NCBI GenBank assembly: GCA_030525455.1 | Contig: JAUNER010000006.1 | Span: 31,215-95,214, forward strand | Direction of reading: 5' to 3' | Source of the DNA: Akkermansia sp. | Lineage (GTDB): Bacteria; Verrucomicrobiota; Verrucomicrobiia; Verrucomicrobiales; Akkermansiaceae | DNA length: 64,000 bases | Shown: positions 54,876 through 63,431 of the stretch, one piece after another | How the letters are laid out: each line of letters begins with the position of its first letter | Position numbering within the stretch: the first letter of the stretch is position 1 | The notes under the pieces: generated by a model | What the model saw: only the letters and a program-made list of their open reading frames with translations | What the model was told of the DNA's origin: nothing | Databases searched by the model: none | Made by a program: the position numbers and the translations under genes

Positions 54876-56606
54876 CTAGTCTTTGCGAATCAATGCGGGG
54901 TTTACATAAACCTCGTACTTTTTCACACATCCTAGCAACCAGTCAATAAACATCGCATGTTGTGTACCTGCATTCAAAAGAGGCTTCACCATTTGTGTGG
55001 ATGTGGTTTGGAAATCTTGTGTGTTTTCTAATTCTCGATTTTCAAGTTGAACTAACATTAAACCATCAACAGTTTCTATCGGCTTTGTAAGTTCTCCCGG
55101 ATTAATCCCCATACATTCGACAAACACTTGATCTGCTTCCAATAATTCGGCAGGAGCTTTTTTAACAGTTGCAGAACTTCCCGCAAGTGCATAATGATAG
55201 GCAATCATAGAGTTCTGGAAGGGGCCATACTTGGCAAATGTTGTTCCTGCTTGCTTGGCTAATGTTTCAAACTGCTTAAGTGGGGCTTCTGCTTTTTCAA
55301 TGTTAGCCTTTAAATCATTTGCAGCCTTTACAACGGCTTCTTTAGTCATTGTTTCAATTAAGTCAGCACGAGCATAATTTCTGGCATGGCTATATGGCAA
55401 TGCCTTAACCGGGGTAGCCCCCTCTGCTCGAATGAGAGCAACACGACCATCTTCTAATACTTGAACCGTGCTAATTTGAGACACTGTTACAGAAGCACGT
55501 GCTTTCTCGATAGCTTCTGCTGTGGCATCAATTTCTAAAGCACTCCCCTCTGGAAGAGAGAAGATAGCCTCTGCCAAAGATGCACAGCGACCATCAGAAG
55601 CAGATTGGTTAATACCTACCTTTAGTTCTGCCGGCAAGCCTTTTTGGGTAATTGCTGTATATGATTTAGATTCTACGGTGCAAACATTAGGATTATTCTT
55701 TAGAGCGGTTTGCACAGCTTCCTCCATATTGCGACCATTTGTCGCATTTAATGGTTCCCATATATTGTTTTCAACAACGTTAAGCGTTTCTGTTGTGGCA
55801 TTTGAAATCTCGTTTGCTTTGTCACTCTTATAGTCGCCAACCGGCGTAAAATAAAAGACAGTAAAGAAACGGGCTTCTTCGTTTTTATAGTTTTCCTTGT
55901 ATTTTTCCCAAAATTCTTTAATAGCTGCTTCATCAGGCTCGGTCTTTGGGCGATAATTATCATTCTTCAAAACAGCTGTATTAACTGTGATTTGCTGGAA
56001 TTGAGATGCCGTAATTGCTTCGGCAAATTCACTATGAATGGCTACGTCGCCTGTAATGAGCTTCTGAATTCGCGTCAAACTCATGACATCTTGCATTACA
56101 GAGCGCAATGTCTCTTCTTGCTTCTTTCTCCCCATCTCACCACGAGCGGTTAAGAAATAATCATATTTATCTACTGAAAACTTACCATTCTCATCTGCAA
56201 ATTCAGGCATCTTCTGAATTTCTGCATCTACTTCTTCAGTGCTGGGGGTAAGACCTAAACGTTCTGCCTCACATCGAATTATTCCGCGTAATGCTGTAAA
56301 AATTGCCATTTCGTCATTGGCGTTAATGGCGGTAGCAAATGGTACCATGGCTCTATCTGAACGCATGAAGTTTAGAAGTGGGGCACAAGTCCCGGGAAAC
56401 ATCCCGACAACAGATAACCCATCTCTACCTAAACTCGCATAGTCTTTATCATCATACACCTTGCCATTTACAGCCACATAAGTTGTTCTAAACAATCCAC
56501 TCAACGAACCACCCTGCACATCACCGCCAATAAACATCATGCCGACAAATACCAATGCCATGGCCGCCATAACGACGATTGTGTGTTTACGTAAAAACTC
56601 TAACAT
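54876..56606 (-). CDS. PpiD/SurA-like membrane-anchored periplasmic chaperone
   Basis: 576 residues. A single N-terminal membrane helix (about 10-28, IVVMAAMALVFVGMMFIGG) and a large periplasmic part. The SurA-type N-terminal helical region includes TPSTEEVDAEIQKMPEF and the FSVDKYDYFLTARGEMGRKKQEETLRSVM segment, as in PpiD. The parvulin domain is not clearly conserved; the middle part is Ala/Glu-rich, so catalytic isomerase activity is uncertain. Proteins of this layout assist outer-membrane protein folding at the translocon. Confidence 0.8.
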   Translation of the reverse strand: MLEFLRKHTIVVMAAMALVFVGMMFIGGDVQGGSLSGLFRTTYVAVNGKVYDDKDYASLGRDGLSVVGMFPGTCAPLLNFMRSDRAMVPFATAINANDEMAIFTALRGIIRCEAERLGLTPSTEEVDAEIQKMPEFADENGKFSVDKYDYFLTARGEMGRKKQEETLRSVMQDVMSLTRIQKLITGDVAIHSEFAEAITASQFQQITVNTAVLKNDNYRPKTEPDEAAIKEFWEKYKENYKNEEARFFTVFYFTPVGDYKSDKANEISNATTETLNVVENNIWEPLNATNGRNMEEAVQTALKNNPNVCTVESKSYTAITQKGLPAELKVGINQSASDGRCASLAEAIFSLPEGSALEIDATAEAIEKARASVTVSQISTVQVLEDGRVALIRAEGATPVKALPYSHARNYARADLIETMTKEAVVKAANDLKANIEKAEAPLKQFETLAKQAGTTFAKYGPFQNSMIAYHYALAGSSATVKKAPAELLEADQVFVECMGINPGELTKPIETVDGLMLVQLENRELENTQDFQTTSTQMVKPLLNAGTQHAMFIDWLLGCVKKYEVYVNPALIRKD

Positions 56607-56946
56607 GGGAATTTCTGATATAATTATGTTCTCTGCTGCTCTGCCAATGCTCGACGATGGGACAATAACAGCTCCGATTGTTTACACTTTTTTACCTTAC
56701 GACGCAAGTAAGAAGCACGTCTCAATCATAAATTAGAAACTGTTTGTGGCATACTTCATTCCCTAAGTCTACTGTACTCTTATGAATGTCTAAAAAAGAA
56801 GCGTGATTACTATATTTACCCTCGACCCCGTAGCGGTTAATCTGTATCTTGTCTGCGTGCTATACATGAAGAGCTTTCTCTCTGAACAGCCTCTATGTTT
56901 ACACCTATTATAACATAGTTTCACAGCCTAATACGCTAAAAACTTT
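56607..56946. other. 340-bp intergenic region between ppiD-like gene and sufT
   Basis: Divergent promoters are expected. On the minus strand TTGGCA-18-TTATAT just before the PpiD-like ATG is plausible. A 7-bp hairpin CTATGTT / AACATAG lies at 56893-56918, upstream of sufT. I see no RNA gene or small protein. Confidence 0.4.
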
Positions 56947-57495
56947 ATGCTCAACCAAGTAGTAGAACTAAAAAGAGACGTCTCTGCTGTACAAATTCCT
57001 AGCGGTGACCAATTATCTTTATCTGAGGGTGATCGTGTATACATTACACAAATACTAGGTGGTAGCTATACGGTTGCCACGGATTTTGGTTTAGCTCGCA
57101 TTTCTAAAGAAAACGCTGATGCTCTAGGTGTAGATACCTCTGATTCACAAACAGAAGAAGATAATAAAATTAACGAAAACGCCAGCTTGGAAGAACAAGT
57201 TTGGGACACTCTAAAGTGCATATACGACCCGGAAATACCCGTAGATATTGTCAATTTAGGACTTATTTATGATGTAACCTTGATTCTACTCGAAAACAAC
57301 CTGCATCATGTAGCTGTAAAAATGACTCTTACTGCTCCCGGTTGTGGGATGGGCCCGCATTTAATGATGGAAGCTAAGGAAAGAATCGAAGCTCTGCCCG
57401 GTGTGGAAGCGGCCGATGTAGAAATGGTTTGGGATCCACCATGGAATCAAGAAATGGTTAGTGAAGAAGGGAAAATGAAACTAGGTCTCATTTAA
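56947..57495 (+). CDS. sufT: Fe-S cluster assembly protein SufT (MIP18/DUF59 family)
   Basis: 182 residues. An N-terminal SufT-specific region (LKRDVSAVQIPSGDQLSLSEGDRVYITQILGGSYTV) is followed by a DUF59 domain: LEEQVWDTLKCIYDPEIPVDIVNLGLIYDV and MTLTAPGCGMGPHL with the conserved Cys. SufT aids maturation of Fe-S proteins. It is separated from sufE (33.8 kb). The gene at 57521 follows by 25 bp. No Shine-Dalgarno. Confidence 0.93.
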   Translation: MLNQVVELKRDVSAVQIPSGDQLSLSEGDRVYITQILGGSYTVATDFGLARISKENADALGVDTSDSQTEEDNKINENASLEEQVWDTLKCIYDPEIPVDIVNLGLIYDVTLILLENNLHHVAVKMTLTAPGCGMGPHLMMEAKERIEALPGVEAADVEMVWDPPWNQEMVSEEGKMKLGLI

Positions 57496-57520
57496 TTATC
57501 ACTTCAAAGAATATACAAAT

Positions 57521-57997
57521 ATGTCTGCCTCTCTCAATCTTAATGACCAAGAGTTAATGGATTTGGCCGAAATGGTAGTGTTAGCCGCTACTGTCTCTGG
57601 CTCAAATAATGATGAAAGCTACGCTCCTCAATTATATCGCTGGGGTGATTTAGCCGTAAAAATCATGGGCTTAGCCGCTTCTCAACCCAAACTAAAGAAA
57701 AACTTTCAATTTGCAGAGGAAGCTAATAGCTATATCTTTACAGATAAATATGATTTAAAAGCCGCTTATCGTCACTGTTTGGACGAACATCGTGATTCTT
57801 TCTTTTGGCAGGACCTCGTTACTCGCTTATCTGATAAAATTCTTTCCGAATCTATTGATGATGAAACATTAGAAGAAATGTCTGAGCAAGAACGCCGCCA
57901 AATCATGGAACCTTTAGAGGCAGCTCTTTGGGAGGAAGTGTCTCTCTACGGCATCGACCGTCTCGAAATTGTTTTACCCATCGAAAACAACGATTAA
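57521..57997 (+). CDS. Hypothetical acidic cytoplasmic protein downstream of sufT
   Basis: 158 residues, acidic and mostly helical, without signal peptide or membrane segment. Conserved-looking stretches are LYRWGDLAVKIMGLA and CLDEHRDSFFWQDLVTRLSD, but I do not recognise a family. Its position 25 bp after sufT suggests a linked role, which is guesswork. A strong bidirectional terminator follows. Confidence 0.7.
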   Translation: MSASLNLNDQELMDLAEMVVLAATVSGSNNDESYAPQLYRWGDLAVKIMGLAASQPKLKKNFQFAEEANSYIFTDKYDLKAAYRHCLDEHRDSFFWQDLVTRLSDKILSESIDDETLEEMSEQERRQIMEPLEAALWEEVSLYGIDRLEIVLPIENND

Positions 57998-58025
57998 TTA
58001 ATTCCATTTATTTCTAAAAAAAAAT

Positions 58026-58055
58026 CGCCACTAAGGGAATTCTCCTTTAGTGGCG
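58026..58055. terminator. Bidirectional terminator
   Basis: CGCCACTAAGGGA / TCCTTTAGTGGCG (13 bp, one wobble) with loop ATTC. An A-run precedes it and GTTTCTTT follows. It serves the sufT unit and the convergent His/Pro-rich gene. Confidence 0.88.
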
Positions 58056-58077
58056 GTTTCTTTATAAAAGTATTTAT

Positions 58078-58413
58078 TTACCGCTTTGGTGGTTTGGGGG
58101 CATTTTTCGGAGTTTCTTTCTTGGGTTTATCCTTATCAACTCCATGTGGCTTCCCGATGGGTTTGGTCTGCAGTTTCGGCTTAGGTGTTGGCTTTGCCTG
58201 CGGTTTAGGCTTGGGTGCCGGCTTTGCCTGAGGTTTAGGCTTGGGAGGAGCCGGCTTTACATGATGATGATGATAATGCACATCCACATGTGCCGGAGGG
58301 GGGGGATTATAATAACTGTGAGTCGGATGATAATAATCATCCCGCCAATCATAACAATTTACCAACGATAAAGAAGCCAAGATGATGGCTCCTAGTGAAA
58401 TTGACTTATTCAT
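58078..58413 (-). CDS. Exported His/Pro-rich repeat protein, possible lipoprotein
   Basis: 111 residues. The signal peptide MNKSISLGAIILASLSLVNC ends in a Cys, with Asn before it rather than the usual Gly/Ala/Ser of a lipobox. Then Tyr/Asp, a VDVHYHHHHVKP histidine cluster (possible metal binding) and a Pro-Lys repeat region with units of about PKPQAKPAPK three times. Such stiff cationic tails span or bind peptidoglycan. A run of eight C codes for the PPPP stretch. Function unknown. Confidence 0.65.
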   Translation of the reverse strand: MNKSISLGAIILASLSLVNCYDWRDDYYHPTHSYYNPPPPAHVDVHYHHHHVKPAPPKPKPQAKPAPKPKPQAKPTPKPKLQTKPIGKPHGVDKDKPKKETPKNAPKPPKR

Positions 58414-58573
58414 TACTCCATTACTCTATATATTTCGCCTTATTTTTTTCAAGAGAAAATTATGTATTGAAACACTTTATTTTTTTTCTCATGCACAGTC
58501 CCGGATGATGTTACATTCCTGTCTTAGCGACAAAATAAATCCCCCCCCCATAAAACATTCCGGATATAAAAAA

Positions 58574-58602
58574 ACCGCTTTGACTTTATAAAGCAAAGCG
58601 GT
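58574..58602 (-). terminator. Terminator of the small basic protein gene
   Basis: ACCGCTTTG / CAAAGCGGT (9 bp), inner CTTTATAAAG palindrome; on the minus strand a run of T follows. Confidence 0.87.
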
Positions 58603-58659
58603 GATGAAAACTAAGTGAGAGTCCGAAAAATTCCGAACAGGGCGTCTGCCCGTCTGGGA

Positions 58660-58845
58660 TTATTCAGCAGCTTCCGTCTTCTTTACGGTGGTCTTCTTTG
58701 CCGGTGCTTCCTTTGTTGCTGCCTTTGTGACTACGGAAGCAAGGCGAACGGTTTGAGAAGAGTTCAACTTAGCCTGTTCCTTCTTGCGCTTAATGTACTC
58801 AATACGTCTGCGACGCTTGGTTACTTTACGGATTTGCTGACCCAT
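58660..58845 (-). CDS. Very basic small protein, probably RNA- or ribosome-binding
   Basis: 61 residues. The N-terminal half is strongly basic (MGQQIRKVTKRRRRIEYIKRKK); the C-terminal half is Ala/Lys/Thr/Val-rich, like histone H1-type tails (KAATKEAPAKKTTVKKTEAAE). It resembles small basic proteins seen throughout Verrucomicrobiota and Chlamydiae. It has its own strong terminator and a free upstream region, suggesting a highly expressed single gene. Nucleic-acid binding is inferred from charge. Confidence 0.75.
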   Translation of the reverse strand: MGQQIRKVTKRRRRIEYIKRKKEQAKLNSSQTVRLASVVTKAATKEAPAKKTTVKKTEAAE

Positions 58846-58986
58846 ACGGATTAACTACGATGTTCGTTAATAATACTTACTCTCCCCATGCATCTTCCTG
58901 CATGGGTACGAGACATTCTACCCACCTTCCCTTCCTAAGGCAAGCTAAAACACACACTCTCCCCCCTAATGCCATAATTTCTATCA

Positions 58987-59781
58987 TCAAACATCGTCCC
59001 GATAAAGCACATCCATGGGAACAGGAGAATCCCAATGGATGTGTTCTTTGATGGCACGGGCTACAAATGCCAAGCCTTTATCAGAAGCATCAATTAAAGA
59101 ATCACCGGCGGCTAATCGAGCGGCAATGGCAGAAGATAAAGTACAGCCTGTACCGTGCGTCCCTACGTTGTGAATACGAGGGCGAGTCCATTCCGCTAAA
59201 ACAGCCCCCTGCTTATCTACCAAAACATCGTAACAATCCCCCTCTAAATGCCCCCCCTTCAACAGCACAGGACAAGAATATCGGCAAGCCAGTAACGCAG
59301 CCGATTCTGCCATTTGAGTAGAAGTAATATCCGCGGTTCTTCTTAAGAGAACTTTCGCTTCGTCCAAATTTGGTGTTAGCAAAGATGCCATAGGCAACAA
59401 GCATTGTTCATACACATCAATAGCTTCCTCTTGCATGAGTCGATCACCAGCCGTAGCAATCATAACAGGGTCGACGACAATAGGGAGCTTTCGTCCCTTT
59501 AGCACGTCACAAACAGCTCGAACTATTGCCGGTGAATAAAGCATTCCTGTCTTTATAGCAGATACAGGGAAATGCTCTAAATTTATGCTCACCTGATCAG
59601 CCACAAGATCCGGTGAAATTTCTGCAATACCTCTGACTAAGCCTGGAACCTCAGACACAACGCAAGTTACAGCAGTTAATGCAAACACCCCCATTGCTTG
59701 AGCAGCTTTCATATCAGCTTGGATTCCGGCACCGGCAGAACAATCAGACCCGGCAATAGTCATCATTACAGGAATACTCAT
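58987..59781 (-). CDS. thiD: Hydroxymethylpyrimidine/phosphomethylpyrimidine kinase
   Basis: About 264 residues from ATG 59781 (MSIPVMMTIAGSDCSAGAGIQAD). It phosphorylates HMP and HMP-P for thiamine synthesis. Ribokinase-fold motifs: AGSDCSAGAGIQAD at the start, IKTGML, VVDPVMIAT, LTPNLDEA, LLKGGH, and the anion hole with catalytic Asp region reading GTHGTGCTLSSAIAA, as in ThiD. The 14-residue upstream extension has no merit. Other thi genes are not adjacent. Confidence 0.95.
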   Translation of the reverse strand: MSIPVMMTIAGSDCSAGAGIQADMKAAQAMGVFALTAVTCVVSEVPGLVRGIAEISPDLVADQVSINLEHFPVSAIKTGMLYSPAIVRAVCDVLKGRKLPIVVDPVMIATAGDRLMQEEAIDVYEQCLLPMASLLTPNLDEAKVLLRRTADITSTQMAESAALLACRYSCPVLLKGGHLEGDCYDVLVDKQGAVLAEWTRPRIHNVGTHGTGCTLSSAIAARLAAGDSLIDASDKGLAFVARAIKEHIHWDSPVPMDVLYRDDV

Positions 59782-59886
59782 ACATCTATATCTACCAAAA
59801 AAGAAATAGGAGACAACACACAAAACGTATCATTCTCCTATAATGTCACAAATCAAGATAGGAATACATGATTTAGATGCGATGAT

Positions 59887-60360
59887 ATGAATATGTCACA
59901 TACTGACGAGTCTCAAGAATTTTGGCTTTTTATCGAAGATTCACCACTGCCGGACATAAGTTCAATCGCACAAGCCATGAGCTTACTTGACTCATGCTTC
60001 AGACTCAATGGTAGCGGTAAACCAGAAAAGGCAGAAGATGGAATTTTTTTTGGTGATTACATTGACGAAACAGGAGAATCGCAACTGGATGTATTTTGGG
60101 TCATGGAAGTGGATGATGCCCAAAAAGTCTTTAGAAAAGACCCGCGGGCTCTCAAACAAATTGGTAATAGAAAAAAACTACTCCGCTTTATACTAGAGGA
60201 TGAATGTGCCCTTGGTCATGTATTTGCGATGATTCTATCTATTCTCAATGACAGAAACGGCTTACTTGTCATCCCTGATGAACAAGGACTAATTGTGCTT
60301 GAACATATAGAAGCCAAAAACTTCCTTGCTCAAGAAATAAAAGATAATGACCCTCTTTAA
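59887..60360 (+). CDS. Hypothetical acidic protein
   Basis: 157 residues, acidic, mixed alpha/beta, no signal peptide. Two in-frame ATGs (59887, 59893). Visible stretches: FWLFIEDSPLPD, GIFFGDYIDETGESQLDVFWVMEVDD, and LLVIPDEQGLIVLEHIEA at the C-terminus. No family recognised. It converges on the Sel1 gene with 7 bp between stops. Confidence 0.65.
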   Translation: MNMSHTDESQEFWLFIEDSPLPDISSIAQAMSLLDSCFRLNGSGKPEKAEDGIFFGDYIDETGESQLDVFWVMEVDDAQKVFRKDPRALKQIGNRKKLLRFILEDECALGHVFAMILSILNDRNGLLVIPDEQGLIVLEHIEAKNFLAQEIKDNDPL

Positions 60361-60367
60361 TCAACAA

Positions 60368-61399
60368 TTAAGGAGCTTTTTTGCCATCCATTCTTTGTTG
60401 GTTTAATTCTATGGCTTTTTTCTTCCAAACCTCGGCTAAATCAGCATTCTGCTCGGTTCCACAACCCGTACTATAACATACAGAGAGCATAAGCATGGCA
60501 TTTACATGATTTTGCCCGGCAGATAATTTAAGCCAATTAAATGCCTTTTGCTTATCCTTAATGACACCCTCCCCTTCCATATGGGCTAATCCGAGCACAT
60601 ATTGACTATGAGCATCACCAGCTAGAGCTGCTTGCTCATACCATTTCATTGCATGCTCAATATTGGAATCTACTCCAATTCCTTTGGCATACATTTTCCC
60701 CAAATAAACAGAAGCACTAACGTCACCACCATTGGCAGCCTTTTCTAGCATACTTAGCCCTGATTTTACATCTTTACTTACCCCTAAGCCGCCCTCTACA
60801 TGGGCACGCCCCAATAAAGCCATAGACGGCAAATGCCCTGCATCAGATGCTTGGTATAAATAGTCCAGAGCTTTGTTGATGTCTTGCTGTACTCCATCAT
60901 TTGAAAAATGCATCAATCCAAGCATGTATAACGCATTTAGTCTCTGATTATCTTTTCGTTCCAGAGCATATTCAAACCACTCTTTGGCCCGAATGGCATC
61001 TCTAGTAACACCCGTGCCATATAAAAAATAAGTAGCAATGGCGGCCTCGCCATTATAACCAGTCCCCTGCTCGGCCATTTCATTGCACCAATGCCGAACC
61101 TCAAGTAAATGAACCCAATTATTTTCCACCCCCTCTGCGTACATTTGAGCTACCTCTCCTAGAGCCAACGCTTGAGCTTTTTTGTCATCCTTAGTAGATG
61201 CTAGCTTTTCTTGAGCCGTCCTTAATCGACGTTCCCAATTTTGTTTATTTTCATCAACTTTTGTCGGTTGAGACAATTCTGTATTCGAATGCGATGATGT
61301 CGAACCATGAGATTTGACTAAATCAGCCGGTTTTTCACAGCTAAATAACCCAATTCCCCATGTAGCGAGCGATGCGTAATACAAAGTCCTCCGAATCAT
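60368..61399 (-). CDS. Sel1-repeat lipoprotein
   Basis: 343 residues. Lipoprotein signal ending GLFSC (Cys21). A helical spacer is followed by about six Sel1-like repeats from residue 105 onward, with the typical A-x-x-x-L-G-x-x-Y/H-x-x-G-x-G-V-x-x-D-x-x-K-A pattern. Examples are YFLYGTGVTRDAIRAKEWFEYA, GKMYAKGIGVDSNIEHAMKWYEQAA, and GLAHMEGEGVIKDKQKAFNWL. Sel1 repeats mediate protein binding; the location is periplasmic or outer membrane. Confidence 0.9.
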   Translation of the reverse strand: MIRRTLYYASLATWGIGLFSCEKPADLVKSHGSTSSHSNTELSQPTKVDENKQNWERRLRTAQEKLASTKDDKKAQALALGEVAQMYAEGVENNWVHLLEVRHWCNEMAEQGTGYNGEAAIATYFLYGTGVTRDAIRAKEWFEYALERKDNQRLNALYMLGLMHFSNDGVQQDINKALDYLYQASDAGHLPSMALLGRAHVEGGLGVSKDVKSGLSMLEKAANGGDVSASVYLGKMYAKGIGVDSNIEHAMKWYEQAALAGDAHSQYVLGLAHMEGEGVIKDKQKAFNWLKLSAGQNHVNAMLMLSVCYSTGCGTEQNADLAEVWKKKAIELNQQRMDGKKAP

Positions 61400-61510
61400 A
61401 CAAATAGCTTACATTGCCCCTATAAAATTCCAAGCCAAGAAACAGACATTTCCTTCTATTTTAAGATTGCCTCCGGTCTGCGTTTTTGCTTCAATCGCCT
61501 CACATTATTT

Positions 61511-62056
61511 ATGTTTTTTTATCGGTTCTCTATAATCTCTGTATTAACCCTGCTTTTTTTCTGTAAAGCAGAGGATAAAACGGGGTATGTTTTTGAATTA
61601 TCAAACGAACCTATTAAAGTAAAACCAGCTGAATTAGATACGGCCAGTATTTTCTTCCCTAAATACGCAAAGGGAACAACGACAGAGGCTATCGCCCAGC
61701 CTCTGCTGCCGGTTAATGAAGATACCCAATCACCAGACGACGTCAATGAGTCTACTATCAAAATAAAACTCGACTCAGATGAGGCAAAAGACAATCAACC
61801 TCGACACTTAGGTTACGAATTCTTTTTCTCCCCCAGCGAAAAAGAACTTGTCATCTATACAGAACCCAATGACCCAAGTATCTGGATAAACGATGGTGAC
61901 GTAAATAGCCCGTTTTTCCGTTCAACGACATCAACCCCGACAAATGCTCCAAAATCACCAAAAACTGAAGATACCAGCGAGGCTACAAAAATAGTTTCTG
62001 AACTACTCCCCGGCTTTTTCCCCCTTCTTCCAAAATATTCAAGTGAAAAAAAATAG
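61511..62056 (+). CDS. Hypothetical secreted protein
   Basis: 181 residues. A signal peptide (MFFYRFSIISVLTLLFFCKAE) is followed by an acidic, Thr/Pro/Asp-rich and probably disordered sequence. A Thr/Pro stretch lies near 140-150. No domain recognised. Its TAG stop forms part of the stem of the terminator that follows. Confidence 0.6.
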   Translation: MFFYRFSIISVLTLLFFCKAEDKTGYVFELSNEPIKVKPAELDTASIFFPKYAKGTTTEAIAQPLLPVNEDTQSPDDVNESTIKIKLDSDEAKDNQPRHLGYEFFFSPSEKELVIYTEPNDPSIWINDGDVNSPFFRSTTSTPTNAPKSPKTEDTSEATKIVSELLPGFFPLLPKYSSEKK

Positions 62057-62093
62057 CCTCCACAAGAGAGAAAAAATCCCTTATAGAGGCTAT
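62053..62093. terminator. Bidirectional terminator, mainly for the porin gene
   Basis: ATAGCCTC / GAGGCTAT with a long 25-nt loop; on the minus strand a run of seven T follows. The left arm overlaps the stop codon of the gene at 61511. Confidence 0.75.
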
Positions 62094-62124
62094 GATTTCT
62101 GATAACTCTTAGTCTTTCTCTTGT

Positions 62125-63381
62125 TTAGAACTTGAAGCGTAAGGCTCCGTAGAAATTCCAGCCATCATAAGCATTCCCACTTTTTGCACGGCTGGTAATG
62201 TATTCAACCCCGGTCATTAGCTTCACTGTATTGATAGACTCTGGACACAAATACCAATTTGCCCCAAAGTAAACAGAATACATGCTATCTACCCACGATG
62301 GATATGAAGTAACGCTTGGCACATAGCGACTATAAAGTTTTACAGAATTTTTCCCAAATGCACAGGCTTGTTGAGAAACTAATTCCACATGGTCACATAC
62401 ACGGTAGGTGGCCTGGAATACCCCCCCCCAGACATTTTTTGCACCTTCCTTACCTTGTATTCCCATGCCTGCTAAAAAATTAGCCATAAGCCCTAAGTTA
62501 CCAACCTTGGCATCCCAGCCAACGGAAATAATATCTTGAGCACCGGGACCTTGGTAATTTGAATCAGCCTCTACAGAACGACCACGCCAATTAGCAAAAT
62601 TATGAACATATTCCATGCCCCAATGTTGTTCATCCCAAATAGAGGAATCTATCTTCCACTTCGAACCAATCATTGCAAAAACATTGTCGTCAGAATTAAA
62701 CTGAATTTCATCACGTAAATTGACTCCATTTGCATTCAAATAAACGCCAAAAGTGTGCAATGTGTCCTTATCTTCCTGGTAGTTTGCCTCTATAGCCCAG
62801 TTTGATAATGGAACAAGCTCATTACATATAGCGGAGCGCTCTACTGTCTTGATAACAGATGAGGACTGAGAATACTCAGAAGTATAGTGTGGGGTAACTT
62901 TCCCCAATTTAAGCTTACCAAAACCGTTAATCTTTTTTTCTAAGTACAGTTCGTAAATAGACCACTGTGTGTGATTATCTATCCACTGTCCATCCTGTAA
63001 AGTATTTCTAGCTTCTAAATCACCTACATTGTTCTGGTTCACTAATCTCCATGAGCCATCCCCAAGCACAGCTTCAAAGCCTAAATAGGCTCGTCTCCAT
63101 TCGCTGTTATGTCCACCGGAATCATGTTTGTATCGATTTCGTCCACTCGGACTAACCGTGCCAAACTGATACTGACCGGTCATCATCAACTTAAACTTGC
63201 GAACAAAACTGTCCTTGTCCTCATACAAAACAGGTCCCCGTGCTAAAGCTTCACAAAATGATAGTGACTTCTCTACGGGCGCTGATGCTACTTTTTGAGA
63301 TTCTCCGGAATGTGCAAAAACGCCCATTGCCCCTAATCCCAAAACTGCTACTGTGCATTTTTTTATTATATCACTCTTCAT
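62125..63381 (-). CDS. Outer-membrane porin (OprO/OprP-like beta-barrel)
   Basis: 418 residues. Signal peptide MKSDIIKKCTVAVLGLGAMGVFA, then alternating amphipathic strands rich in Trp/Tyr/Gly (WRRAYLGFEAVLGDGSW, KINGFGKLKLGKVTPHYTSEYS, WGMEYVHNFANW) and the C-terminal insertion signal FYGALRFKF ending in Phe. The pattern is that of phosphate-selective porin O/P family proteins; the ion specificity is unknown. A run of nine G in the coding strand (62421-62429) encodes W-G-G-V and is prone to slippage. Promoter and palindrome lie upstream. Confidence 0.85.
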   Translation of the reverse strand: MKSDIIKKCTVAVLGLGAMGVFAHSGESQKVASAPVEKSLSFCEALARGPVLYEDKDSFVRKFKLMMTGQYQFGTVSPSGRNRYKHDSGGHNSEWRRAYLGFEAVLGDGSWRLVNQNNVGDLEARNTLQDGQWIDNHTQWSIYELYLEKKINGFGKLKLGKVTPHYTSEYSQSSSVIKTVERSAICNELVPLSNWAIEANYQEDKDTLHTFGVYLNANGVNLRDEIQFNSDDNVFAMIGSKWKIDSSIWDEQHWGMEYVHNFANWRGRSVEADSNYQGPGAQDIISVGWDAKVGNLGLMANFLAGMGIQGKEGAKNVWGGVFQATYRVCDHVELVSQQACAFGKNSVKLYSRYVPSVTSYPSWVDSMYSVYFGANWYLCPESINTVKLMTGVEYITSRAKSGNAYDGWNFYGALRFKF

Positions 63382-63418
63382 ATATCAGTTGAAGTTGTCT
63401 ACAACATACACTGATATA
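63381..63418. promoter_or_regulatory. Nested palindrome over the porin promoter/leader
   Basis: TATATCAGT / ACTGATATA (9 bp perfect) encloses GTTGT / ACAAC. It runs from the start codon across the -10 box, so it could be an operator or a leader hairpin hiding the start. Confidence 0.5.
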
Positions 63419-63431
63419 CTAACTTTGTAAA
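63403..63431 (-). promoter_or_regulatory. Predicted porin promoter
   Basis: Minus strand TTTACA, 17 nt, TATGTT; leader of about 14 nt. Confidence 0.55.
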
